Below, in pieces: positions 1 through 5,337 of a stretch of 5,337 nucleotides of DNA. The DNA is taken from NCBI GenBank assembly GCA_003157235.1, contig PMJC01000420.1, positions 1 through 5,337 on the forward strand, read 5' to 3'. The notes below the pieces were generated by a model. It made no database searches, had not been told where the DNA came from, and worked only from the letters and a program-made list of their open reading frames with translations. Position 1 is the stretch's first letter. Each line of letters starts with the position of its first letter. The translations under genes were made by a program, and so were the position numbers. Source of the stretch: Methanosarcina sp. Its GTDB lineage: Archaea > Halobacteriota > Methanosarcinia > Methanosarcinales > Methanosarcinaceae.

Positions 1-2
1 AA

Positions 3-74
3 GTCAATAATCTAAATTACTCTGGTCTTGATGAAGTCAAATATATTAATCAATTATTTGAGATAATTTTATAA
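3..74 (+). CDS. Possible C-terminal tail of an upstream gene (partial)
   Basis: The frame that enters the window at base 3 stays open for 23 codons and ends at TAA 72-74. The peptide (ending in QLFEIIL) is hydrophilic and then leucine/isoleucine-rich, and I do not recognise it. If real, it is the end of a gene lying to the left, on the same strand as all others here. The stop overlaps an ATG by one base (TAATG), but that ATG opens only a 22-codon frame. An open run of this length is easily expected by chance, so this is a weak call. Confidence 0.25.
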   Translation, partial: VNNLNYSGLDEVKYINQLFEIIL

Positions 75-165
75 TGTTGGTACATTTCCCTCGGATATTT
101 TGCCTTTTATTCATTATCCATATATTTACATGCTTATTCTGAATTTTTTGCAACGGAACCAGATT

Positions 166-173
166 TTTATATA
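166..173 (+). promoter_or_regulatory. Candidate archaeal TATA box for the cupin-aminotransferase-methyltransferase block
   Basis: The octamer TTTATATA is an exact match to the common archaeal TATA-box core. Initiation about 22-27 bases downstream would start RNA near 195-200 and leave a leader of roughly 135-140 bases before the cupin ATG at 335. Long leaders are known in methanogens. A poorer alternative is TATAAAAA at 305-312, which would give an almost leaderless transcript starting at the ATG. In DNA this A+T-rich, chance matches are common, so the call is tentative. Confidence 0.35.
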
Positions 174-210
174 CGCGAAATCATTTCCTTTAGGAGCTAT
201 AAATTATACA

Positions 211-226
211 ATAAACGATTGTTTAT
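211..226. repeat. Perfect 6-4-6 inverted repeat in the leader region
   Basis: ATAAAC (211-216) and GTTTAT (221-226) are exact reverse complements separated by GATT. A second, overlapping pairing, ACAAT (208-212) with ATTGT (218-222), is mutually exclusive with it. The element lies about 40 bases downstream of the TATA-like box at 166-173 and 109 bases before the cupin start, so it could be a regulator site or a small hairpin in the leader. The arms are A+T-rich and short, so chance is a real possibility. Confidence 0.2.
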
Positions 227-334
227 AATGCCTATATTACAATATTCTGCATTTTTTGGGAAGAATCCAATTCTAATATCTTATTCTTCAGTTGATACTT
301 ATCTGTATAAAAATCCAGCATTGCTAGTGGTCAT

Positions 335-787
335 ATGTTCGAGGAAATAAAGTACAATAGTGAGTTGTTGGCAATAATCGTGTCCAATAACTTCAACAAA
401 GAAGGCATAAATTTCTTTACTTCTAACGATCTTTCTCAGCAGTTAGCTCACATGAAGCATCCAACAGGTAAAACAATTGATCCACACGTTCATAATCCTG
501 TAAAAAGGGAAGTACATTACACTCAAGAAGTTCTCTTTATTCGAAAAGGAAAATTGAGGGTAGACTTCTATGATGAAAAACAAGTTTACATTGAAAGCCG
601 TGTTCTTGGGGCTGGAGATGTAATTCTTTTGATCAAAGGCGGGCATGGATTTAAAGTACTTGAAGACATAGAAATGTTTGAAGTTAAGCAGGGACCTTAT
701 GCGGGAGATAAGGACAAAACCAGATTTTCAGGAATTGACGAATTCAAAATTATATGTAATGAGGATGTATATGATTCCAGTAAATGA
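335..787 (+). CDS. WbuC-like cupin-fold metalloprotein
   Basis: The 150-residue product is a single-domain cytosolic cupin, with no signal peptide or membrane segment. Cupin motif 1 is visible as H51-x-H53 followed by E65, and motif 2 as G94-D95 through H104; these four residues are the expected metal ligands. The segment after the barrel, with FEVKQGPY at about 115-122, resembles the end of the WbuC family, small cupins found in polysaccharide clusters whose biochemical role is unclear. It lacks the look of RmlC-type epimerases and of FdtA/QdtA ketoisomerases, so I do not assign a sugar reaction. ATG 335 is the first possible start after the in-frame TAA at 308-310. Its ribosome-binding site is weak (GTGGT, 327-331). 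The gene overlaps the aminotransferase by 17 bases, which implies coupled expression and a related job, perhaps acting on or sensing the same sugar intermediate. Confidence 0.88.
   Translation: MFEEIKYNSELLAIIVSNNFNKEGINFFTSNDLSQQLAHMKHPTGKTIDPHVHNPVKREVHYTQEVLFIRKGKLRVDFYDEKQVYIESRVLGAGDVILLIKGGHGFKVLEDIEMFEVKQGPYAGDKDKTRFSGIDEFKIICNEDVYDSSK
761..764 (+). promoter_or_regulatory. Ribosome-binding site that decides the aminotransferase start
   Basis: GAGG lies six bases before ATG 771, inside the end of the cupin gene. Other in-frame ATGs at 759 and 765 are too close to this site to use it, and the much earlier ATG at 678 would add a tail that only re-reads cupin codons. The site therefore supports initiation at 771. 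Confidence 0.55.
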
Positions 788-1880
788 ACCCTTTTTGAAT
801 GGAAATGAAAAAAAGTACCTGATGGAATGTATCGACACTGGATGGATTTCTAGCGAAGGGCCATTTGTTAAAGAATTTGAAGAAAAGTTTTCATCGAAGG
901 TAGACCGAAAGTATGGAATTGCAGTTTGCAATGGTTCTGCAGCACTTATTGTGGCAGTGGCAGCTTTGGGGCTTAAAAAGGGTGATGAAGTTATCATGCC
1001 CACATTTACGATCATCTCCTGTGCGAATGCAGTTATCACGGCCGGTGCAATTCCTGTACTGGTCGATAGTGATCCATATACATGGAACATGGCCATAAAT
1101 CAGATCGAATCCAGAATTACCCCTAAAACCAGGGCGATTATGGTGGTTCATATTTATGGATTACCGGTAGATATGGATTATGTGATTAGAATAGCTAAAA
1201 AATATGGTTTGAAGATTATAGAAGATGCTGCAGAAGCCCACGGGCAAACATATAAAGGAAAGCCATGTGGTAGTTTCGGGGATATCAGTGTTTTCAGTTT
1301 TTATCCAAATAAACTTGTAACTACTGGGGAAGGGGGAATGGTAGTTACGGATGATGAAGAACTTGCAGAAAAATGTAGGTCTTTACGTAATCTTTGTTTC
1401 CAGGAAAAAAAGAGGTTTGTCCATGAAGACATTGGATGGAACTTTAGAATGACAAATCTTCAGGCTGCAATTGGATTAGCTCAATTAGAGAGACTCGATG
1501 AGTTTGTAACAAAGAAAAGAAAAGTGGGTAAATATTACACCGAGATGCTGAAAGGATTTGGTTCCATCCAGCTTCCTCTTGAAAGAACGTCTTACGCTGA
1601 CAATATATATTGGGTATATGGAATAATATTAAAAGATGATCTTGGTCTGAATGCTGAAGATATGATGGCATATCTAAAAGAGAGGAAAATAGGTACGAGA
1701 CCTTTTTTCTTCCCCATGCATGAGCAGCCGGTTTTTCACAAGATGGGTCTATTCAAGAATGAAAGATATCCTTTTGCAGAGAGGCTTTCCAGGCTAGGGC
1801 TGTATCTCCCATCAGGTCTGGCACTAACAGAAGAAAAGATGAACGAGGTCTCAAATGCTGTAAAGGAGATATTGAAATGA
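771..1880 (+). CDS. DegT/DnrJ/EryC1 sugar aminotransferase, GDP-perosamine synthase-like
   Basis: This 369-residue PLP enzyme should transfer an amino group, usually from glutamate, to the 4-keto group of a nucleotide-linked 6-deoxy sugar in the cytosol. Seen: the start IPVNEP, the phosphate-binding region with NGSAAL (54-59), the PLP-ring aspartate D152 in EDAAEAHG, and the Schiff-base lysine K181 in PNKLVTTGEGG. The DFRMTNLQAAIGLAQLER-like stretch (from W223-N224 to R241) and RPFFFPMH (310-317) are also present. LVDSDPYTWN, the TTGEGG form and RPxFxPMH resemble GDP-perosamine synthase (Per/RfbE) more than ArnB or PseC, but substrate cannot be fixed by eye. Length is typical of the family. 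The start at 771 is chosen because the family begins at this point and GAGG sits six bases upstream; starts at 678, 759 and 765 are less likely. It overlaps the cupin by 17 bases and the methyltransferase by 4, so the three form one coupled unit. The family call is very sure, the perosamine substrate moderate. Confidence 0.93.
   Translation: MIPVNEPFLNGNEKKYLMECIDTGWISSEGPFVKEFEEKFSSKVDRKYGIAVCNGSAALIVAVAALGLKKGDEVIMPTFTIISCANAVITAGAIPVLVDSDPYTWNMAINQIESRITPKTRAIMVVHIYGLPVDMDYVIRIAKKYGLKIIEDAAEAHGQTYKGKPCGSFGDISVFSFYPNKLVTTGEGGMVVTDDEELAEKCRSLRNLCFQEKKRFVHEDIGWNFRMTNLQAAIGLAQLERLDEFVTKKRKVGKYYTEMLKGFGSIQLPLERTSYADNIYWVYGIILKDDLGLNAEDMMAYLKERKIGTRPFFFPMHEQPVFHKMGLFKNERYPFAERLSRLGLYLPSGLALTEEKMNEVSNAVKEILK
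1865..1868 (+). promoter_or_regulatory. Ribosome-binding site of the methyltransferase gene
   Basis: GGAG lies eight bases before ATG 1877, within the last codons of the aminotransferase. Together with the ATGA stop/start overlap it fixes the methyltransferase start and points to translational coupling. Confidence 0.65.
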
Positions 1881-2644
1881 GTACTGTGTTTAATACTTCT
1901 TATTCTGATGCTTACGACACGATTTATTCCGAAAAGGATTATGACGGAGAATGTGCTCTCCTTGAACGTATATTTTCCAAATATTCCGAGATTCCAATAT
2001 CTTCAGTGCTTGACTTAGGGTGTGGTACCGGAGGCCATTCCATCCGGCTTGCTGAAAAAGGGTATGAGATCACTGGAATAGATATTTCTCCTTCGATGCT
2101 AAGTCATGCTCTCCAGAAGGCCAAAGAACGAAACCTGAATATACGGTTTCATCTCTCGTCCATCATCGATCTTGATCTCAAGAAGGAGTTTGATTATTCT
2201 ATAATGATGTTTGCTGTTCTTGGATACCATTATAATAATAATGAGATTCTCTCTGCTTTAAAAAATATCCGAAGACACCTGAAAAATAGTGGAGTTCTAG
2301 TATTTGATGTATGGTATGGGCCTGCCGTACTTAATCAAAAACCTTCGGATAAGTTTTTTATTAAAAAAGAAGGTGAAAAGCAAGTGATTCGAACTTCTAC
2401 AGGAAGACTTGACACTTTCACCCATACATGCGATGTTGAGTTCAATTTGTGGGAGATTAATAACAATTCTCTAATTTCTCAAACAAGAGAAATTCACAAG
2501 ATGAGATATTTTTTCCCTCAAGAAATAAAGCTATTTTTGAGTATTGCAGGTTTTAAAATGCTCTACATAGGGGCATTTTCTGGTTTTGAGTCTAATGCTA
2601 CTGATGAGACATGGAATGTTGTGGTTGTCGCAAAAAGGGAGTAA
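1877..2644 (+). CDS. Class I SAM-dependent methyltransferase, possibly acting on the amino sugar
   Basis: The 255-residue product has the Rossmann-type SAM fold. Motif I is VLDLGCGTGG at about 44-53, with the acidic end of strand beta-2 at D69 in GIDISPSML. The post-motif segment FDYSIMMFAVLGY (105-117) and the LKNSGVLVFDVWYGP strand follow, and a C-terminal strand ends in NVVVVAK. The N-terminal YDTIYSEKDY and the overall size resemble the small methyltransferases that include the DesVI/TylM1 amino-sugar N-methyltransferases, but glycine-type N-methyltransferases and O-methyltransferases share these features. It overlaps the aminotransferase by ATGA and has a good ribosome-binding site, so a substrate made by that enzyme is likely: methylation of a 4-amino-4,6-dideoxy sugar nucleotide is my inference. 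No membrane segment or signal peptide is seen. The methyltransferase call is very sure; the substrate is not. Confidence 0.92.
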   Translation: MSTVFNTSYSDAYDTIYSEKDYDGECALLERIFSKYSEIPISSVLDLGCGTGGHSIRLAEKGYEITGIDISPSMLSHALQKAKERNLNIRFHLSSIIDLDLKKEFDYSIMMFAVLGYHYNNNEILSALKNIRRHLKNSGVLVFDVWYGPAVLNQKPSDKFFIKKEGEKQVIRTSTGRLDTFTHTCDVEFNLWEINNNSLISQTREIHKMRYFFPQEIKLFLSIAGFKMLYIGAFSGFESNATDETWNVVVVAKRE

Positions 2645-2651
2645 GTTTTTA
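2645..2651 (+). terminator. Possible oligo-T termination site after the methyltransferase
   Basis: A short T run (TTTTT within 2645-2651) starts right after the methyltransferase stop codon and is followed by an A tract. Archaeal RNA polymerase can stop at oligo-T without a hairpin, and none is seen upstream. The run is short, so termination may be partial and read-through into the next block is possible. Confidence 0.2.
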
Positions 2652-2673
2652 ATAAAAAAAACAGCTATCCTCT

Positions 2674-2689
2674 AATGAACATATTCATT
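2674..2689. repeat. Perfect 6-4-6 inverted repeat just upstream of a TATA-like box
   Basis: AATGAA (2674-2679) and TTCATT (2684-2689) are exact reverse complements separated by CATA. The element ends nine bases before the TATA-like box at 2699-2706, a position suited to a regulator that helps or blocks transcription factor binding. It is short and A+T-rich, so it may be fortuitous. Confidence 0.22.
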
Positions 2690-2698
2690 TATTGAAAA

Positions 2699-2706
2699 CT
2701 TATATG
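2699..2706 (+). promoter_or_regulatory. Candidate archaeal promoter (BRE/TATA) for the second gene block
   Basis: CTTATATG resembles the archaeal TATA box and is preceded by the purine-rich GAAAA (2694-2698), as expected of a BRE. Transcription would begin near 2728-2733, giving a leader of about 30 bases before ATG 2762. It lies in the only sizeable gap (117 bases) between recognised genes, where a new transcription unit would be expected. Confidence 0.4.
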
Positions 2707-2761
2707 TTTATCATAAGAATAAAACATAATTCCAAAGTGAATAAAAAAAAAGAGTGTCCAA

Positions 2762-4033
2762 ATGAAAATATGTTTGTTCTTTTTATCTGAGCCAAGTTCA
2801 GGTGGTGCTTATCAGTATCAGTTAACTTTTTTGGAAGTATTGAAAAAGTTAAAAAAACATGAGATTTCAGTAATTACTACAAATAGACAAATTGCTGATA
2901 TATATCGCAACGATTTTCAGATTTTAAATTTCTCATTTTACTCTCAACTGTTGACAAATGTTTCCTCAATTTTTAGGCGTATTAGTCAAAGTAAAAAAGC
3001 TGTTTCTTTTTCGGAGTACGATGATGCAGCTGAAAAAGATGTCAAATCGAGTCGAGATCTGATCAACAAAGCTTCGACATTAAAATTGAAAATCAATTGT
3101 CATTTACTACATATTTTGATGAAGATATATAAGATCGAATTAATTATCTATCCATCTCCTAGTGATATTTCTTTCAACTTAAATATTCCATATATCTTTA
3201 CAGTGTATGATTTGCAGCACAGAATTAATCCTCAATTTCCAGAAGTTTCAAAAAATGGAGAATTTGAAATAAGGGAATATCTTTATTCTAACGCGCTTCC
3301 AAAAGCATCAGCTATTATCGCGGACTCTCAAGTTGGAAAGGAAGATATAATTAATTTGTACAATATAAATCCAGATAAAATATTTGTACTTCAATATTTG
3401 CCTCCTATTTATTTGAGAAATAAAATAACTTCAGATGAATCAAATAAAGTTAGAAAAAAATATGATCTTCCTAGTGAATATATCTTTTATCCAGCCAATT
3501 TTTGGCTTCACAAAAACCATCAATTGATAATAAAAGCTATTGAAATCCTTAAAAAAAGAAATGTTTATATTAATGCTGTTTTTACGGGTTCGAATCATGG
3601 AGAATATAAAAATTTAATGGAATTAGCTCGCAAGTTGAATGTATCGGCCCAGATTTATTACATTGGGCGAGTAAACAATGAAGAAATGTCAGCTTTGTAT
3701 AAACTTTCTTTCGGTCTTGTAATGCCAACATTTTTTGGACCTTCAAATATTCCTTACCTTGAGGCTTTTTACCTCGATTGCCCTGTTATAACTTCTAATC
3801 TCAGAGGAATTAGAGATCAGGTTCAAGACGCAGCATTATTAATCGACCCGGAATCTCCTGAAGATTTAGCAAGTACAATTCTACAATTAAAAGATAAAAA
3901 GTTAAGAGAGACTTTAATCAATAATGGTCATAAAATTTTAGGCAATTGGACTTATGATGATTTTTCAACTGAACTTACTCGCATTTTAGAGAAATTTGAA
4001 TTCAAACTCAAAAATAGCAATGTGAAAATTTGA
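2762..4033 (+). CDS. GT4-type glycosyltransferase (GT-B fold)
   Basis: The 423-residue enzyme should transfer a sugar from a nucleotide donor to a growing glycan on the cytosolic face of the membrane. The N-terminal domain begins with KICLFFLSEPSSGGAYQY, holding the glycine loop at 12-15. TVYDLQH (147-153) is the segment that in this group faces the active site, and ASAIIADS (182-189) is typical of the domain's end. The C-terminal donor-binding domain has YPANFWLHKNH (243-253), FTGS (274-277), YIGRVNNEEMSALY (300-313) and FGPSNIPYLEAF (325-336). In the last motif the usual EX7E pattern is altered: the second glutamate, E334, is kept, but the position eight residues before it is G326. This variant is found in a subgroup of GT4 enzymes. 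Residues 80-110 are a charged, variable insertion. Donor and acceptor cannot be read from the sequence. The gene is visibly richer in A and T than its neighbours. Its ribosome-binding site is weak (GAGTG, about 2752-2756). Confidence 0.92.
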   Translation: MKICLFFLSEPSSGGAYQYQLTFLEVLKKLKKHEISVITTNRQIADIYRNDFQILNFSFYSQLLTNVSSIFRRISQSKKAVSFSEYDDAAEKDVKSSRDLINKASTLKLKINCHLLHILMKIYKIELIIYPSPSDISFNLNIPYIFTVYDLQHRINPQFPEVSKNGEFEIREYLYSNALPKASAIIADSQVGKEDIINLYNINPDKIFVLQYLPPIYLRNKITSDESNKVRKKYDLPSEYIFYPANFWLHKNHQLIIKAIEILKKRNVYINAVFTGSNHGEYKNLMELARKLNVSAQIYYIGRVNNEEMSALYKLSFGLVMPTFFGPSNIPYLEAFYLDCPVITSNLRGIRDQVQDAALLIDPESPEDLASTILQLKDKKLRETLINNGHKILGNWTYDDFSTELTRILEKFEFKLKNSNVKI

Positions 4034-4063
4034 ATAAAAAATTATGGTTCTTCTAGCGATATG

Positions 4064-4070
4064 AAGGTGG
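4064..4070 (+). promoter_or_regulatory. Ribosome-binding site of the GDP-L-fucose synthase gene
   Basis: AAGGTGG ends four bases before ATG 4075 and is a strong match to the complement of the 16S rRNA 3' end. It supports ATG 4075 as the start and suggests efficient independent initiation, despite the 41-base gap after the preceding gene. Confidence 0.7.
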
Positions 4071-4074
4071 TTTT

Positions 4075-5016
4075 ATGAATCACAGTTCCAAAATTTACAT
4101 TGCTGGCCATCGCGGCATGGTCGGTTCTGCCATCAAAAGAAATCTGGAATCAAAAGGTTACACTAACTTTATCTCCCGCACACACAAAGAACTTGATCTG
4201 ATCAACCAGCAGGCTGTAGACGATTTCTTCAAAATTGAAAGACCTGAATATGTTTTTCTCGCAGCTGCCAAAGTTGGTGGAATTCTTGCAAATAGCACAT
4301 ATCCGGCAGAATTCATTTATGATAATCTCGTGATCGAAGCCAATATTATCCACGCAGCTTACCTTTACGGCGTAAAAAAGTTTCTTTTCCTTGGTTCTTC
4401 CTGTATCTATCCAAAACTCGTTCCTCAGCCTCTAAAAGAAGAGTATCTGCTTACTGGTGAGCTTGAAGTTACAAATGAAGCATACGCCATTGCAAAAATT
4501 GCAGGAATTAAATTGTGCAAACACTATAACCAGCAATATGGGACGAATTTTATTTCTGTAATGCCGACAAACCTCTATGGTCCTAATGACAATTTTGATC
4601 TCAAGACTTCCCATGTGATGCCTGCTTTAATACGCAAATTCTATGAAGCAAAGATTAACAAGGAACCTGAGGTTGTTGTGTGGGGAACAGGTACACCAAT
4701 GAGAGAGTTTATGCATGTAGACGACATGGCTGATGCATGTGTATATCTGATGGAAAATTCTAATTATGACGAAACAAGGGAGTTTATCAATATCGGGGTT
4801 GGAAAAGATATCTCTATTAGAGAACTGGCTGAACTTATAAAATCTATTACAGGATACGAAGGGAATATAGTATATGATATTTCAAAACCTGATGGGACTC
4901 TCCGTAAACTTCTTGATGTCACAAAACTTCATAGCCTGGGCTGGAAAGATAAAATCTCTTTGAAGGATGGCATTAAAAGAGTCTTTGACGAGTATCAAAA
5001 AAATTTAGAGGAATAG
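4075..5016 (+). CDS. fcl: GDP-L-fucose synthase (GDP-4-keto-6-deoxy-D-mannose 3,5-epimerase/4-reductase)
   Basis: The 313-residue cytosolic enzyme converts GDP-4-keto-6-deoxy-D-mannose to GDP-L-fucose by epimerising C3 and C5 and reducing C4 with NADPH. It belongs to the extended short-chain dehydrogenase/reductase family. Seen: the Rossmann signature G11-x-x-G14-x-x-G17, AAAKVGGI (63-70), and LGSSCIYPK (106-114) with S108 and C110. Y137-x-x-x-K141 is the catalytic pair and H180 lies in [13 protein letters not shown]108, C110, Y137, K141 and H180 each sit one position after the E. coli catalytic residues S107, C109, Y136, K140 and H179, so the active site is complete. [15 protein letters not shown] (203-217) is the family's substrate-binding signature. 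The length is normal. The partner Gmd, which makes the substrate, is not in the window. The gene ends in TAG. Confidence 0.97.
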   Translation: MNHSSKIYIAGHRGMVGSAIKRNLESKGYTNFISRTHKELDLINQQAVDDFFKIERPEYVFLAAAKVGGILANSTYPAEFIYDNLVIEANIIHAAYLYGVKKFLFLGSSCIYPKLVPQPLKEEYLLTGELEVTNEAYAIAKIAGIKLCKHYNQQYGTNFISVMPTNLYGPNDNFDLKTSHVMPALIRKFYEAKINKEPEVVVWGTGTPMREFMHVDDMADACVYLMENSNYDETREFINIGVGKDISIRELAELIKSITGYEGNIVYDISKPDGTLRKLLDVTKLHSLGWKDKISLKDGIKRVFDEYQKNLEE

Positions 5017-5049
5017 ATCTTATCATTATGACAATGGATGGAATAAAGA

Positions 5050-5337
5050 ATGAAAATCTCAATAATAACTCCATCTTTCAACTCTGAAGAATATATATTG
5101 AACAATCTTAAGAGTGTTCATTTGAATCAAAAAGGCGATTTCTTAGTAGAACAGATTATAGTTGATGGCGGAAGTAGCGATAAGACTATTGATATTGTTG
5201 AAATGTTTAGGGATTCTAACAGGGCTGATATAATAATAATTACCGGCAAAGATAAGAGTATGTATGATGCCATTAACAAGGGCTTAAAAGCAATGTCAGG
5301 AGAGATATGGGCTTGCTTGAATACTGACGATGCATAC
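5050..5337 (+). CDS. GT2-type glycosyltransferase (GT-A fold), N-terminal part, cut by window end
   Basis: The first 96 codons are present and the frame is still open at the window edge. The protein starts with KISIITPSFNSEEYI, the classic first strand of family 2 glycosyltransferases, followed by IIVDGGSSDKTIDIV (36-50), the donor-binding strand and loop. GKDKSMYDAINKGL (66-79) and WACLNTDDAY (87-96) follow; TDD at 92-94 is the metal-binding DxD-like motif. The GxDxxMYDAxNKG form is typical of the WcaA-like subgroup found in polysaccharide clusters. It should use a nucleotide sugar and a divalent metal on the cytosolic side. The acceptor is unknown, and any C-terminal membrane segment lies outside the window. 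It follows fcl by 33 bases, with a weak ribosome-binding site (GGATGG, 5036-5041) before ATG 5050, and is likely in the same operon. Confidence 0.93.
   Translation, partial: MKISIITPSFNSEEYILNNLKSVHLNQKGDFLVEQIIVDGGSSDKTIDIVEMFRDSNRADIIIITGKDKSMYDAINKGLKAMSGEIWACLNTDDAY

Larger units (their letters stand above)
75..334. other. 5' region without a convincing gene; open but start-poor frames
   Basis: This stretch is strongly A+T-rich. The frame running from 75 to TAA 348-350 has 91 codons without a stop, and a second frame is open from 67 to TAA 226-228. The longer frame has its only ATG at 228, with no ribosome-binding site near it, and would give a 40-residue peptide that overlaps the cupin start by 16 bases. 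Its composition (Phe, Tyr, Ile, Leu, Ser) is what T-rich DNA gives by default. I recognise no family. The perfect TATA-like box inside it favours a leader/promoter region, but a decayed gene remnant cannot be excluded. I saw no tRNA, rRNA or CRISPR repeat. Confidence 0.5.

Noticed and set aside
74..142. Short frame starting at ATG 74, overlapping the TAA at 72-74
   Set aside because: It gives only 22 hydrophobic residues and has no ribosome-binding site; the TAATG overlap is probably coincidental in this A+T-rich sequence.
678..770. Extended N terminus of the aminotransferase starting at ATG 678
   Set aside because: These 31 codons lie inside the cupin gene in another frame, do not look like the family's N terminus, and have no suitable ribosome-binding site; ATG 771 has GAGG six bases upstream and matches the family start.
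728..1151. Open frames on the - strand opposite the aminotransferase
   Set aside because: They are shadows of a well-supported + strand gene, with no recognisable motifs and no ribosome-binding sites.
2699..2717. Possible hairpin CTTAT ... ATAAG over the TATA-like box
   Set aside because: The arms pair for only five bases across a nine-base loop and are A+T-rich; the promoter reading explains the same bases better.
5028..5102. Out-of-frame ATG (5028) reading into the GT2 gene
   Set aside because: The frame stops after about 20 codons and overlaps the clear GT2 start at 5050, whose product has all family motifs.
1..5337. Mobile elements, CRISPR arrays, tRNA or rRNA genes
   Set aside because: No transposase motifs, terminal inverted repeats, spaced direct repeats or conserved RNA gene segments were seen on either strand.

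Overview
The window is about 5.3 kb of A+T-rich DNA with every recognisable gene on the + strand. It reads as part of a surface-polysaccharide or glycan (O-antigen-like / S-layer or EPS) biosynthesis locus. Two possible archaeal TATA boxes (a perfect TTTATATA at 166-173 and a weaker box at 2699-2706), Shine-Dalgarno-like GGAG/AGGTGG sites, and a cupin + DegT-aminotransferase pair that resembles ones I recall from Methanosarcina-type genomes together suggest a methanogenic archaeon of the Methanosarcinales type. This placement is an inference: no rRNA, tRNA or lineage-specific gene is present to prove it.

Layout. Positions 1-334 hold no convincing gene: possibly the last codons of an upstream gene (to 74), a good TATA-box candidate, an inverted repeat and some open but start-poor reading frames. 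A tightly overlapping three-gene block follows: a WbuC-like cupin (335-787), a PLP-dependent DegT/DnrJ/EryC1 sugar aminotransferase closest in motifs to GDP-perosamine synthase (771-1880), and a small SAM-dependent methyltransferase (1877-2644). The genes overlap by 17 and 4 bases, so they are very probably co-transcribed. A 117-base gap with a candidate promoter leads to a second, more loosely spaced block: a GT4-type glycosyltransferase (2762-4033), GDP-L-fucose synthase (4075-5016) and the first 96 codons of a GT2-type glycosyltransferase (5050 to the window end).

How the genes could work together. Fcl and a GDP-perosamine-synthase-like aminotransferase both use GDP-4-keto-6-deoxy-D-mannose, made from GDP-mannose by Gmd, which is not in the window. 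The locus could therefore split one intermediate into GDP-L-fucose and a GDP-4-amino-4,6-dideoxy sugar. The methyltransferase, translationally coupled to the aminotransferase, could methylate the amino sugar, and the two glycosyltransferases would build the glycan. The assignment of families is solid; the exact sugars are inferred.

I did not find a clearly undescribed system here. The most interesting points are the possible N-methylated amino-sugar branch, the cupin welded to it, and the ambiguous 5' region.
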